The translations under genes and the position numbers were made by a program. A stretch of DNA of 64,000 bases from Hofstenia miamia (Eukaryota > Xenacoelomorpha > Acoela): the NCBI GenBank assembly GCA_004352715.1, contig SCFE01000120.1:302748-366747 (forward strand). Direction: 5' to 3'. Positions 32,950-44,030 of this stretch are shown one piece after another (the stretch's first letter is position 1; the number at the start of each line of letters is the position of its first letter). The notes under the pieces are model-generated. The model was not told where the DNA came from. It saw only the letters and a program-made list of their open reading frames with translations, and searched no databases.

Positions 32950-34720
32950 TTTTATTAAAGCATACCAATCATTAGAAGTTTTTTGTGTTAGTCATCTGCA
33001 AATATATGCGTTGATGCACTTAAACAATTCGGTAAATCTTTATGTTCATAAGGAACAATGACGGTCCTAAAATGGTGCCCTGTGGTACAATACACGACAT
33101 CTTTTCAAATTTGTAAGAAGTTAAATTTATCTGACTCTTGAGATCATACTTCAGTTTGTGATCAATTGTGTTAAAGCTTTTGAGAGAAACGGAATATTGA
33201 TTTAATTTGCGACCCTAATGTCGAAGAATAGCAAATGTTTACATATTGAGTAAAATATTGTGCATGTACACATAACGATCTAATATTGTGCAAGTTGAAT
33301 TCGGTCTTTCTCTCTATGTTTGCAATATTGCCTAGTGGATGTTCAATATCATTAAGAAAATCGCACCATTTTTGCTTGCACAAAAGTGTACGACGATCAT
33401 ACAGCTTAATGGAATTAAGAATTAAACAAGCCTTCCGATAAAATTTACCAGGTATGCGTTCAATTTAGAGCGAATAAAGGTTATTGCATGGTGCCAAACT
33501 TTCACAGCAATTTTCACGAATTACTCTTATAATTGACATGTAAATGGCAAAGTTGTCTGGTTAAAATTTGACTTATTCTCAACGGAGATAATATAACCGC
33601 TCATAGATACAATAAATCAAGTTAATTGAGTTGCTTAACATAGAGACATCCTTTAATATCATAAAAACCAGCTCGGAAGTTTTTGTAGTAGTTGACATCG
33701 TTTTATGACATCGTTTTATGAAGTTGTGATTTTCTCAAAATAAACTTTTTTCGAATTTTGAAAGTTTCAGAAAATATTCTAAAGGTTTCCAATGGGATGG
33801 GTTGATTTTTTCAAGGTATATTCCCAAATGTATTACCTAGGTCCTGAACTATGATCTAAATAAAATAATTATATCCAAGATCACAGTGAAGTCAATATCA
33901 CCAAAAATAGGTAATTTTTGCGAAAAATAGCAACTTGTAAAAAAGACCATAAATAAATATATAACCAAACATTATTTTGCTTAGATCCTAGGACCTAGAG
34001 GAAAGTTTATTTATTCATGTTCAAAAAGAATTTTTGAGCTATATATAGACAATTTGCCGATATCAACTTTTGAAAATGGCCATGTTGTGGACCATGTTTT
34101 GACCAAAATTGTTCAAGGTCATTCCATGATACAACAACTAAGATCTATCTATGACATAAGCAAACAATTTATATGCAATTAAGGGGGCACCTTTAGGATA
34201 TCATCTGAGGGAAGCTGTTGAGTTTCACTGTAGATTCTTTTATCTTTTAACCAGTCATACATGTTTTGTATTAATACTTTTGCTTTTGATAGCACATTAA
34301 ATTACACATTTTCCAAGCACTGGTATCATCTACATATTTGATACGATTTGACCATTCTCTTAGTTGTATATCAATAAAAATAATGAATAGCCACAAGCTT
34401 GATACGTTATTGACGAATTTCTAGAAAAGAAATTAACCAATTTATGATATAAGAATTAACTCCAAATGCTCTTAGTCGTGGGATAAGTAACAAGTTCATC
34501 TTTTTTTAAAAATTTATTCGCTTTTGCTAATGTTAATGTTTTATTACGTTTGGGTCTCAATGCACATATATTTGCATTAATTTGTTTAAATTTAATTTTA
34601 TACTTGAAAACTCTATAGTATATAAGACTTTCAAAAGTCTTGTTGAATACAGACAATAATGATATTTGTCTGTAGTTGAAGCCAAATTTTCTTACCATTA
34701 GCAGTACACGCTATGTTATA
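32950..34720 (-). mobile_element. Scrambled non-LTR retrotransposon relic
   Basis: The minus strand carries reverse-transcriptase pieces: NYRQISLLSVFNKTFESL (34700-34600), a C-terminal region with NSIKLYDRRTLL and FNLHNIRS (33430-33171), then NTIDHKLKY and VPQGTILGPSLFL (about 33165-33060) and IFADD followed by a stop (about 33005). The C-terminal block lies upstream of the catalytic block, which is the wrong order for one element, so there are two fragments or a rearrangement. All frames are broken. Confidence 0.6.
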
Positions 34721-35055
34721 TTATTAGGATGATGACTTTTAATGCTTATGCTTGTTACCAGTCATTTCATTACTGAGAGGGTAAAATTGTTTAGAACTTT
34801 TCAAAACAATAATAAACCGATTTGTGTGTTAACTTTTATTGAAGCAAAGTTGGCGGCACAATACTCATAGAAATCTAATTTGTTTAATCTTAGTATTGAA
34901 ATATATCGTCGAGTAATCGAAAAGTATTCGTTCCATTTTAAAATTAGTGATGATGTGGTCTAGACATGAATCTCAATATAATCGAGGTCTGTTAAATTGA
35001 AATTATTAGCTTTCAATGCATTGTAGACATAGCGTGGAAAATATTTGACCGAAGG

Positions 35056-36849
35056 TCAAGGCGCATAAAATTTGCGTCCGCTTGAGATGAGAAGAAAGAT
35101 AATACAACCAGGATCATTACTATCAGAGTGGTAGTAGCAGTTTTCGATCAGAGTGAGCATAGTAATCGTAGAGCGACCAGGAAGGTTGCCATGCTGAGAG
35201 GAAGAGATGAGGTGACGAATTTTTGGGAATACATAACGAAAAACAAGGCGTTCAAAGATGATAGGCAGTCGAGATAAAATAGCTATTGGGCGGTAGGACG
35301 TGACCTGCGAGGAGGGAAGCTGATTAGATTTTAACAGCGGAGAAATCCAAGATGTCTTCCAACAGGCGGGATAGCGCTTAGTGGAGCAAATGAAGGAGTA
35401 AAGATGCTTTAAATGGATAGAAAGCGTGGAGGAGGTTTCATGAATTACAAAGGAAGGAACACCGTCAGGATAACAAGGACCAGACAACTTGCAAAATTTA
35501 AGCATGAGAGAAATATCATGGGCGCTGAAGACCATATCACAAAGTCGGATTAGCGGGGAGGCAGCAGGCGGACCAGGGCACATGGAGACAGGTACAGAGA
35601 AGTTAGAGGCAAAATACGCGTTGAACAGATCAGCTTTCTCCAGGTCAGAGTGAGCAGAAAGAAGGTTCCATCTCAAAGTGGGGAGCTCGGGCTTGGAATG
35701 AAGAGAACGCAGGAAGGAATAAGAGTCTTGAAGAGAACCGGACGAGAAGCTGGACAGAAAAGAGACTTTGTCAAGTTCCATAAAATTGAGAACATCTTCT
35801 GTGAGAGAAGCAAGCTTCGGAGTAGCAGTAGTACCAGAATGGCGTTTGTAAGACTCCAATTTATTCAAGGAGTGCACAGTAAGGGACGAAAAATAGAAAG
35901 GAAGAGAAGCACGCTTTTTCCGCCGACGAGGAACATAAGAAGAAATAACTTGATGTAAGAAAGTGAACCAATCGTCAACTGAGAAGGAATCACTAAAAAC
36001 GGGCAGCGAAGATGAGAGAGCAGCATTAAGTGACAGAAAGTCACTGTTAAATCGAGCATATTGTGGAACAGCCGGATTAGCAGATGGAGAAGTAGAGTTG
36101 ACAAACAGATTGAAGCTGACGAATGAGTGATCTGACAGCTTAGCAGGAACAGGGATTACAGATATGTCAAATATGTAATCGGGGTGAGAGCACAGAACCA
36201 AATCAAGCAGAGAGGAGCTGGAAGTAGGAGAAAATACAAGTTGTTCAAGAGAATAGCAGGCAAAAACTTCTAAAACTGCAGACTCATAAGTGTCAGTAGA
36301 GTCGAACGCATTCCAGCAGACATTAGGAAGATTGAAGTCACCACAAACAAGAAAATGAGGACGAATGGAAAAGCCAAGGTGACGAGAGAGGTAGGTAGAC
36401 TGGTCATGAAAAGACTCGAACATAGATGATAAATCAGCAACGGGAATGCGGAAGGCACTTTTCGACGGAGGGTTGTAAACGCAGAGCAGAGAAACAATGT
36501 GGTCACTGAGAACAACAGCACAGCCACAACAGAAATCGAAGGATAATGAATCGAAAGAAATGGGACGGATGTCAAGGTTAGGAAGACGAGAGGCAATGAG
36601 AACACCACCATGGCGACCACTGGATCGATCCATACGAGAAAGAACTTTAAGAGTAGAGTTGGGAAAAACAACACTATCAGCAATGGCAGGATCAAGCCAG
36701 GTTTCAGTGATGAAAATGAAGTCAACAGGAGACTGCAAGAAGAAATTGTAAAAGCTGAGACGACGGTTCAAAGATACAAGACTGTGGGCATTGGCAAGCA
36801 ATACGGAAAAGCCAGAGTTACGGGGAGGAGGAACATCAGAGTGAGATAG
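35056..36849 (-). CDS. Retrotransposon ORF2: endonuclease plus truncated RT
   Basis: Encodes an AP-like endonuclease: LLANAHSLVSLNRR, FIFITETWLD (catalytic Glu), GGVLIASRL, LVCGDFNLPNVCW (GDFN), SLLDLVLCS and KLSDHSFVSFN (SDH). A connecting region and the start of reverse transcriptase follow: CWKTSWISPLLKS, SYRPIAILSRLPIIFERLVF and SSSQHGNLPGRSTITML. It stops just after the strand that should carry the first catalytic Asp, so no active polymerase can be made. There is no ATG between the ORF1 stop and the endonuclease; the first codons are CTA TCT CAC. It is therefore in frame with ORF1 and would need stop readthrough or re-initiation. Confidence 0.75.
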   Translation of the reverse strand, partial: LSHSDVPPPRNSGFSVLLANAHSLVSLNRRLSFYNFFLQSPVDFIFITETWLDPAIADSVVFPNSTLKVLSRMDRSSGRHGGVLIASRLPNLDIRPISFDSLSFDFCCGCAVVLSDHIVSLLCVYNPPSKSAFRIPVADLSSMFESFHDQSTYLSRHLGFSIRPHFLVCGDFNLPNVCWNAFDSTDTYESAVLEVFACYSLEQLVFSPTSSSSLLDLVLCSHPDYIFDISVIPVPAKLSDHSFVSFNLFVNSTSPSANPAVPQYARFNSDFLSLNAALSSSLPVFSDSFSVDDWFTFLHQVISSYVPRRRKKRASLPFYFSSLTVHSLNKLESYKRHSGTTATPKLASLTEDVLNFMELDKVSFLSSFSSGSLQDSYSFLRSLHSKPELPTLRWNLLSAHSDLEKADLFNAYFASNFSVPVSMCPGPPAASPLIRLCDMVFSAHDISLMLKFCKLSGPCYPDGVPSFVIHETSSTLSIHLKHLYSFICSTKRYPACWKTSWISPLLKSNQLPSSQVTSYRPIAILSRLPIIFERLVFRYVFPKIRHLISSSQHGNLPGRSTITMLTLIENCYYHSDSNDPGCIIFLLISSGRKFYAP

Positions 36850-37587
36850 TCAGTCACGGCGAGGCGGATTACGGCGGCGGGGACGAAGGCCAAAAGATTT
36901 GCACTCTTCGTCAGAGAGGCGGTAATAACGAATCAAGACGCCTTCAGACCACACATCAGGATTCATGAGTGCACGATGAGACACTTGATCGCAAACAACA
37001 TGGAAGGATACAAATGGAGAGTCAGGACGTGGAGGAATGGAAATGACATCATCAAATTGTAGAGAGGACGAACGAAGGTGGTCAGCAACATCTGAGGTGG
37101 ACACAGAGGCAGCAAAACGGCCAACATAGATATGAGCTTTGCGGGGAGGCGGCGGAAGTGAACTAATAGGAACAGCAGGGAGACGGCAGGAAGCACTAGA
37201 ACCAAAAACTGGACGAGGACGATTACGGTTAGTTGATGAAGGGATAGACTGCTTGGGAGGATGCGGTAGAGCAGGAGGAGAAGCAAGCGCGGGTGTGAAA
37301 CTCGGAGCAGGATTACTGGGGAGAGATGAGACAGAACGTGAGGCAGCAGCACTGTAGGAGAACATTTGGGATTGTAGTGAGGAAACATCAGAGGAAAGCT
37401 TTGTTAGGGAGTCAGATAAGGATGATATGACGCCAGGGCCATCATTGGTGGACGGAGTCGAGGTAGAGAGAGCAGAGACCGCTTGGCGTAACAACGAAAT
37501 GATGGCGTCTTTCTTCAGACCACCAACAGCGGAGGCAAACTGGGCATCGCTCAAATTTTTGAGGTCGGACAGCGAAATTGGGGGCAT
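36850..37587 (-). CDS. Retrotransposon ORF1 protein, 245 residues
   Basis: Likely the nucleic-acid-binding ORF1 protein of the element. It starts with MPPISLSDLKNLSDAQFASA, followed by a Ser/Thr/Pro-rich middle (about residues 45-145). Then comes a compact domain with KAHIYVGRFAASVSTSDVAD and spaced hydrophobics (about 150-225) that resembles the RRM-like fold of LINE ORF1 proteins. The end is very basic (RPRRRNPPRRD). No zinc knuckle is visible. The ORF closes with TGA at 36850-36852, followed directly by CTA, and the same frame then stays open through ORF2. Confidence 0.65.
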   Translation of the reverse strand: MPPISLSDLKNLSDAQFASAVGGLKKDAIISLLRQAVSALSTSTPSTNDGPGVISSLSDSLTKLSSDVSSLQSQMFSYSAAASRSVSSLPSNPAPSFTPALASPPALPHPPKQSIPSSTNRNRPRPVFGSSASCRLPAVPISSLPPPPRKAHIYVGRFAASVSTSDVADHLRSSSLQFDDVISIPPRPDSPFVSFHVVCDQVSHRALMNPDVWSEGVLIRYYRLSDEECKSFGLRPRRRNPPRRD

Positions 37588-37982
37588 AGCTGAAATCTAA
37601 TTAAACTGTATAATAAACAGGTTAGGAGTAGATGTCTATGTATTCAAGAATGCGCAATGAATCATTATCAAATATTTATAAATAATGTATTGATAATTCA
37701 TCCATGACTAGGAATAAAATCTTATTCCAAAATAATTTCTTTCAAATTTGTGATATGTAGAAACAAATTTGAATACTATGTAGAATATTATACAATCCTA
37801 CTACTAGAAGAGACTTTACAAAAGTGATTTTTCAGATGAAAATAAAAAATCTGTTTTACATTTTTTCAATAATATCATGCTATGGAGGCCCAGTTCAAGC
37901 CGACTTTATCTAATTGCAACATTTAATTGGTAGCAATTTAACGAATTCGAAATCACAATGTGTGTTTACAACTAGCGTAGTA

Positions 37983-39651
37983 TAGGGGAAACCGGGGCAA
38001 TTTGGATCATGGGGTAAGTTGAAACATTTTCATTTTCCATTATTCTATAAACAGCAAAAAAAACTAATGTCACCAGTAGCAGTTACTCATTGTTGCATGT
38101 GAAATATTTGAAGAGAAACCGTTTGCTAGAGAATCTATTTTCATGTTTGACAACTTGACAGTAAGTTTTTATGAGCTTAAAATAGTTGTTATAACTCTGT
38201 GTGATTGCGACGCATCTGGAAGTCTGTCTGTATTTCGTAGTTTTAGAGATGTATTCTACAGTAATAAAGTACGTATGCTTTCTTTCTTTGATAAACTGCC
38301 TAAGTTAATTGTTACTGAACATGCATATATAATCTCATATTACAAAAATCTAGTTGGGTAAAATTGAAACATGATGACTGGGGTAGGTTGACACATGCCC
38401 CAATTGAGTTGTCAGTATTTCCAAAAAGAAGACAAGTTAATTGTAACATATAGTTTTCATTAACTTTGTGTTACATTTTGCACATTACAAATATTTCCTT
38501 CTGTAAAATGCTTTTGTTGCGAAATGGCAGTGGCCTACAAAAATCGATTTTGCTTGCTATCTTAATTCATGACATAAAAATGTTTTAATGATTGCGCTAA
38601 ATGGGTCTGCATTTTTATGTTATTTTAAAATCTTTCTGTGTGGCAAAAGAAATGCCCGTTGTAATGCTGATTTTTTGAAAGGAATATTTGAAAGATTTTG
38701 AGGAAATTTACGTTATTATTCACTTTAAGATCAACAAAATATATAACTTAGCAACTATAGTTGAGAGCGACAGTAGTGATTATCATAACTAATATGCTAT
38801 GCCTGCTGTATAGACTTATAATTACAAGGAGTAGTTCGTATATAATCCAATAAATGCGAACATTATTCATTTTATGTTTTACTGTACATTTTAGTAGTAC
38901 TTCCTTTTCCTTTCATAAGCTTGTGTTATAAATATCTGATGATTTTAAATATAAGCAAATTGAAAATGTGGTCTGCACTGCAATGACATGCATTTTTGTG
39001 TAGCAAGGAGTTGCTTTAAATGTTACAGATCAAACGAATCTAAGTTTCCAATTTGCCCCATGTTATGTTCCAATTGGTCCCACCCTTGGGGAAATTGGAT
39101 TAGTTGATATCGATATAAAAAAGACTTTTTCCAATGAAAGTTGTCAGATCCTAGTTTGGTTGATTGTGATACCACAGCAGACAGTTTACACTTTTATTGG
39201 AACTTAGCATTGGTTTTGTACAGGAAACCACTATGAAGAAATTTAAGATACTGTACATTTAATTCCAACCTGTTCCGGTTTCCTGTATAAACAAAACGAA
39301 GTCTTGAATATAGAAAATCCTTATTAACCAATAATTTTTTGCAAAGAGCCCATTGATAAAAGCCCCACAAAAAGCAATTATTTTCATGGAAATTGATTTC
39401 ATCACACGCGTTTGTACGAAGAAATCTTTAAAAAAAATTAATATTGTTAATCTGCACAGCATCGACTGGCCCTTGCGCTTTTTTGATTGCCTATTAAGCG
39501 AATGTTCTAGACAGCATTATAAATTTAGCTCCGTCCTTTTTAAATAGATATGTAAATTCTCTTCACATATTTAGAGTTTTAGATATATTTTTATAAGAAT
39601 CTCTTATTTTTATAAGAATCTTTAGTTGGGGCATTGCCCCATTGTTCCCTA
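37983..39651. mobile_element. TIR element with GGGGCAA-type ends
   Basis: The left end reads TAGGGGAAACCGGGGCAATT; the right end read inversely is TAGGGAACAATGGGGCAATG. Variants of the same motif recur inside (near 38380-38410 and 39050-39095), where GGGGTAA/GTTGA and GCCCCA/CAATTGG patterns alternate. Short frames such as 38143-38361 match nothing known. The superfamily and target duplication are not clear. Confidence 0.5.
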
Positions 39652-39839
39652 AAGACACGACAATGTTTATGTCACTCATTATAATTACTATACATGGAGC
39701 ACATTTATTATTTAAGAATTTTTCGAAGTTCCCCTAAAAGATTTTTTATCATTGCTAGAAGATTATATTCAACTAAAAATTTAAAACAGTAGCCATTGAT
39801 AATAAACGTTTTTAAAATATTTATTTTTAAATTGTCTTT

Positions 39840-40380
39840 ACTTTTATTTTGAAAGATTTATGGCTGGACTGATATCTGACATAGTACAGTTGACCATATT
39901 CAGCAAATCGTTTCGCTCGATTCTTTGTTAGATATAATTCCGAAGTGCACATCGATCTTCTTTGAAGTCAAAACTGCAAGTCGTTGTATACTTGAATCAT
40001 AGAATATTTGCGGGAATCTACTTTGTCAATTAGTTCCAAAATATCATTATAGCACCGGGGAATCTCTGTCAATTCAATTTCTAGATCTACGCTCTGACTG
40101 CTGTTTTGAAGCAATCAATTAATTCCCCATCATCGGACAACTACAGCACTATAAGTCGTATTTCTGGCAAATAATGCGCATGGTATCCAATGACAGCCTT
40201 CAGCCATGTACCTCATTTTGTAATCATTGGAAAAGGTGGACATTACCAGTTTCATGAAACAAATGTCAGGCGAGGTGTTGTTCACCGTCGCAGTCTTTAA
40301 GGTGGCCACCAGTTTTTCAACATTCTTGTACTTGCTCCTTCTCAGCACAATTGTGGAGTAGATGCACCACCTATGTCACA
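39840..40380 (-). mobile_element. hAT-like transposase relic, copy A
   Basis: The plus-strand sequence is a direct-orientation relative of 44860-45350; for example TTGTAATCATTGGAAA and TGCTCCTTCTCAGCACAATT occur in both. The minus strand of the better copy translates to TRWGSWLKVV-type transposase sequence, so this is another degraded copy. Frames are broken. Confidence 0.5.
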
Positions 40381-41270
40381 AAAAATAAGATCTTTTATCA
40401 TTGCTAGAAGATTATATACAACTAACAATTTAAATTTTTAAAAAAGCTTTCTGAAAAATAGTTTGACTAAATTATATTTATTTTTAAATTTTTATTTTGA
40501 AAGATTTACCTTAAGGTTATGTCAACTATTTTGTATTGTAATTATAAAAATTTGAAACTGCAATTTTTAACACATATTCAAGAGTGTATGTCGGTCTTCT
40601 ATCTTTTGCATCAACTCAGGCAAATTTTCTCTTCATAACTCCAAACTCTTTTCACATCTGGATTTTGCTCAGCTCCGTCAATATCTTAAATCTAAGACTT
40701 GTGCAATCACTATTGAAACATTTTCCCTGGTCCGTTTGTTAACCATGGAATCCTTCTTCCATTGTCAATAATTTACATTCCCAGCTTCAATTCTATTCGT
40801 ATTATATGTTGAAATTTATTTTGATACAAAATTCGACTGATGTTCTTTGGAACACTGTTGAGGAAAATAACATATTTATAAAATTCAACATTGTAGATTG
40901 CATGTGAGTAACATATTTACAGCATTTCAATGTTCATCGTTTGAATGAATGCAAGATTTTCAACAAATTTTCACAAATTGCAAGGTATCTCAAAATCTAT
41001 GGTGTATATATTTATACATAAAGATAAATTTCAATTTATGTTACATTTAAGCATTTAATTAATTCCCTTTTTCTGGATTTTTTTGTTGAGCCTTTCAGGG
41101 GTAGAAAGGGGTCAGGGTTTCAGGACCCAGCCCACATTAGAAATTCAGTTTTAGCCTTTTATGCCATCTATTTAAAATATATTTTCGTATTAAATATCAT
41201 TGTAATTCCAACATAGTGATGAGGTCGATACCAAATAGCTGAATTGAATTTGAATATTTTCTCAAACTAA

Positions 41271-41304
41271 TCAAGGACGCCTATATTAATATAGGAGTCC
41301 TTGA
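41271..41304. repeat. Near-perfect 34-bp palindrome
   Basis: TCAAGGACGCCTATATT is followed immediately by its inverse with a single mismatch, giving two 17-bp arms and no loop. It lies about 200 bp left of the hAT element. No function is evident. Confidence 0.6.
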
Positions 41305-41511
41305 AACTAAGACAAATATAATTTATAATCATGATTTGATACGTTTTGCAATATACAGTATTAAAAATTGTATGCGATTTTGCATACTTGTTTGAATATT
41401 AATGAATCTCCAATCATAAATGATATAATATAATTTTAAAGTAAATATATATTTGTACAAATATAGATTTATATATTTAAACATAATATATTAATGCTTT
41501 ATAGGAATTAT

Positions 41512-43096
41512 CAGAGTTGGAATGGGACTGATTTTTTGGACCCAATGCAGGTTAGGACCATGCCCAGCTCGGCCCATTTTAAAATACCAATTATTCGGCC
41601 CTAATTATTTTTTTACCCCACTGATAGTGGCTTTTGCCTCATAGAGGCACATAGACACCACACTATAGATTTGATTGGACAATTGTCATAATGTATTGAT
41701 CAATCTGTGCATATTCGCTTTAGTCCGTCAACAATGCTAATTCAATTCTGTTCAAATTGCATTAACATTAATACAATAAACGTGTCATACAGAGCCGTAG
41801 GCTTAGAGTAGACGTGAGCCCTTCTTGTAAATTATTTCATTTGGCTACCAAATAGCGTTGAATGTGCATTTTCACATACCAATGAAGACAAAAAGTTTCT
41901 GAATTGTTTTAAAGTTGTGCATAGATTAAACTTAAATTTCTCAGTGATTTTTTAACTTTTTGTTGGTTACTTCTTAAAATTGTTAAACGTTTTCATCTCA
42001 CAAATTAACAAAATCTCAAAAATCAGGGTGAATAATGTAAATGAGCTGTGTCTCCTTTTTTTATAAATGAAACTGCTTATATTTTAATATTTTGCTTAGA
42101 TTTTTTTGGAAAACAAAAATGATGCCTTTGATACTATTGTAATGTTAAGTAAGATTGCATAACTGACAACGATCTTTCAATATGTTTAATCTCAAGATAT
42201 TATATTATTAACTGGCATGACAAAACTTAACTGCCAATTTTACACTGAAATCGATTATTGCATTTAGCCGTTTGCATGTAAACAAACCTTAAGAAATTAC
42301 TGGAGCTTCACTAAAAAATTTTGTCAAGTTTTTACACTAATTTCATTTAAAACGTTGTTATTTCTTTAGCTAGAATAATTTATGTAACATTTTAAGGAAA
42401 ATAATACTTTCCTGCATATTCCAGCGATACATCTCTTAAAATATGACGTATTAACCATAGATAATATGTTTGTATTTTTGTTATTAATGTTTAAATGTAA
42501 GCTAGTAACAAGGAACTAAGCATACTCAGGGGGTCTGGATACCAGGAGGTGAAAAAAATATTGGTTTTTAGAGTCATTATTATAATACTTTTTTTGAAGT
42601 AACCACTCTTTAAAATATTGTAATCCCTGCTAAGTATTATGCCCTACGGTCAAGGTATCATATATGTCCTTTTCATAGGTTCTTCCTACCGCCACCACAA
42701 ATTTAGTAGTATAATTATTGCAACATCAAATCATTACAAGGATTGCAATCGTTCTTTTTATCGTTTGAGAACATATCACTTCTTATGTATTCAATTACTA
42801 AAATTCTCTGCCAACTTACATCAACTTACATCAGCACAAAGTAAGTGGAATTTTCATAAACGCTCTTTGCTTGTAGCAGATTTTAGAAGTATTGCACCAG
42901 CCAACAATGCAGGGCTGATTAAATTTAAAGAGAATGTTTTTTGTCATTTGCAAAGTTTAAGTTTTCAAGTGAATTTTTTCTTGTATTTCACATACCAATT
43001 AAAACATTAGGCCCAATCCCAGCCCGGCCCAAATTGCTATGACGAAAATCCAGCAAAAGCCCAGCCAAGCCCCACCCAACTTTAGGCCCAACTCTG
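41512..43096. mobile_element. hAT-type non-autonomous element with perfect 8-bp duplication
   Basis: The element runs from CAGAGTTGGAATGGG to ...GGCCCAACTCTG. Both sides carry the identical 8-bp sequence GGAATTAT (41504-41511 and 43097-43104), the hAT target-duplication length. The terminal repeat CAGAGTTGG is matched at both ends, followed by GGCCC-rich subterminal stretches. The 1585-bp body has one 123-codon frame (42639-43010) without recognisable transposase motifs. Confidence 0.85.
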
Positions 43097-43701
43097 GGAA
43101 TTATTTATCAAACATTGAAAAAGTTTTATATTAAACATATTCACACTATTACTAAACAGCATTTCGCAAACATAAATGCATTCCATATATAGTATTTACA
43201 ACTTCAATTATCTTGTAACTTAAACCACTTTTTCAATTATTCAATTATAATCTTATAGAATATCATGCCCTTTTCATCAAATTTCTCAGATAAGTTTCTT
43301 CATCATGGAAAACCCAATGATATGGATACTATTTAACAATTGCGTTCCATTTAATAATATTCCTCAAAACTCAATTAAGTTAGTTTAATAAATATTGTTT
43401 TGGCTTTACTTTTCATCAATTGAAAAGTATTAATGTTTCCTAACATCCTATTTATGATCCCAAACTCCTGAATTGAATTCATTTTATGGGTTAAATGTCA
43501 AGTACAATTCCCAACACAATGAAATTTGTAATCATATGATTTTCAAAGTTTTGCAATCAAGAAATTTTGTGGATTAAGTATAGTGATTGTAAGCTAATAT
43601 ATACCAAGCCTACTATTCAAATTATATATAATAAAATTAATGTAAAACTATAATGTATTCCACGTTCACAATGAAATGAAAAACGTATTCAAGGCGAAAT
43701 C

Positions 43702-44030
43702 TGAAAGTAGTAATGAATGCACCGGTTTGATATGTGCAGTTTTCTCAAAATGATCATTTTTCTATTGATTTTGATAAGAAAAAAGCTAGGGGTCAAAAAA
43801 CTACAGCCATACCCATATAAATAATTATTCAATTATACCCCCTTTTTAACTATGTACCGATATGTTTTTAATCAATTTTTTTTNNNNNNNNNNNNNNNGC
43901 TGTAAAATCCTGAATTTCTAAAAAACGCCTTTTTTCTTATCAAAATCAATAGAAAAGTGTAAAAAGTTATTAAAAATGATCATTTTGAGAAAACTGCATA
44001 TATCAAACCGGTTTATTCATTACTACTTCT
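43702..44030. mobile_element. Foldback element with long inverted arms
   Basis: The left arm (about 43702-43795) and right arm (about 43930-44030) are inverted copies. Both contain AGTAGTAATGAAT, then ACCGGTTTGATAT, GCAGTTTTCTCAAAATGATC and CTATTGATTTTGATAAG. A 15-N gap (43884-43898) falls in the loop. The right arm has about 17 extra bases. No coding capacity. Confidence 0.7.

Larger units (their letters stand above)
35045..37600 (-). mobile_element. GC-rich non-LTR element, both ORFs open, RT deleted
   Basis: Much richer in G+C than its surroundings, and almost free of stops. From the minus-strand 5' side it has ORF1 (37587-36850), a UGA, then an endonuclease/partial-RT ORF2 in the same frame (36849-35056). 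The RT ends after IIFLLISS, where the first catalytic Asp and the remainder should follow, and joins a short 3' stretch with a perfect 6-bp stem (TTGACC/GGTCAA, 35045-35059). A 3' hairpin is common in LINE 3' ends. I infer an internally deleted copy with both ends kept. The length of the true tail is not clear. Confidence 0.7.

Noticed and set aside
36270-36725. Leu/Phe-rich 151-codon frame resembling membrane segments
   Set aside because: It is a frameshifted shadow of the endonuclease ORF of the 35-37.6 kb element.
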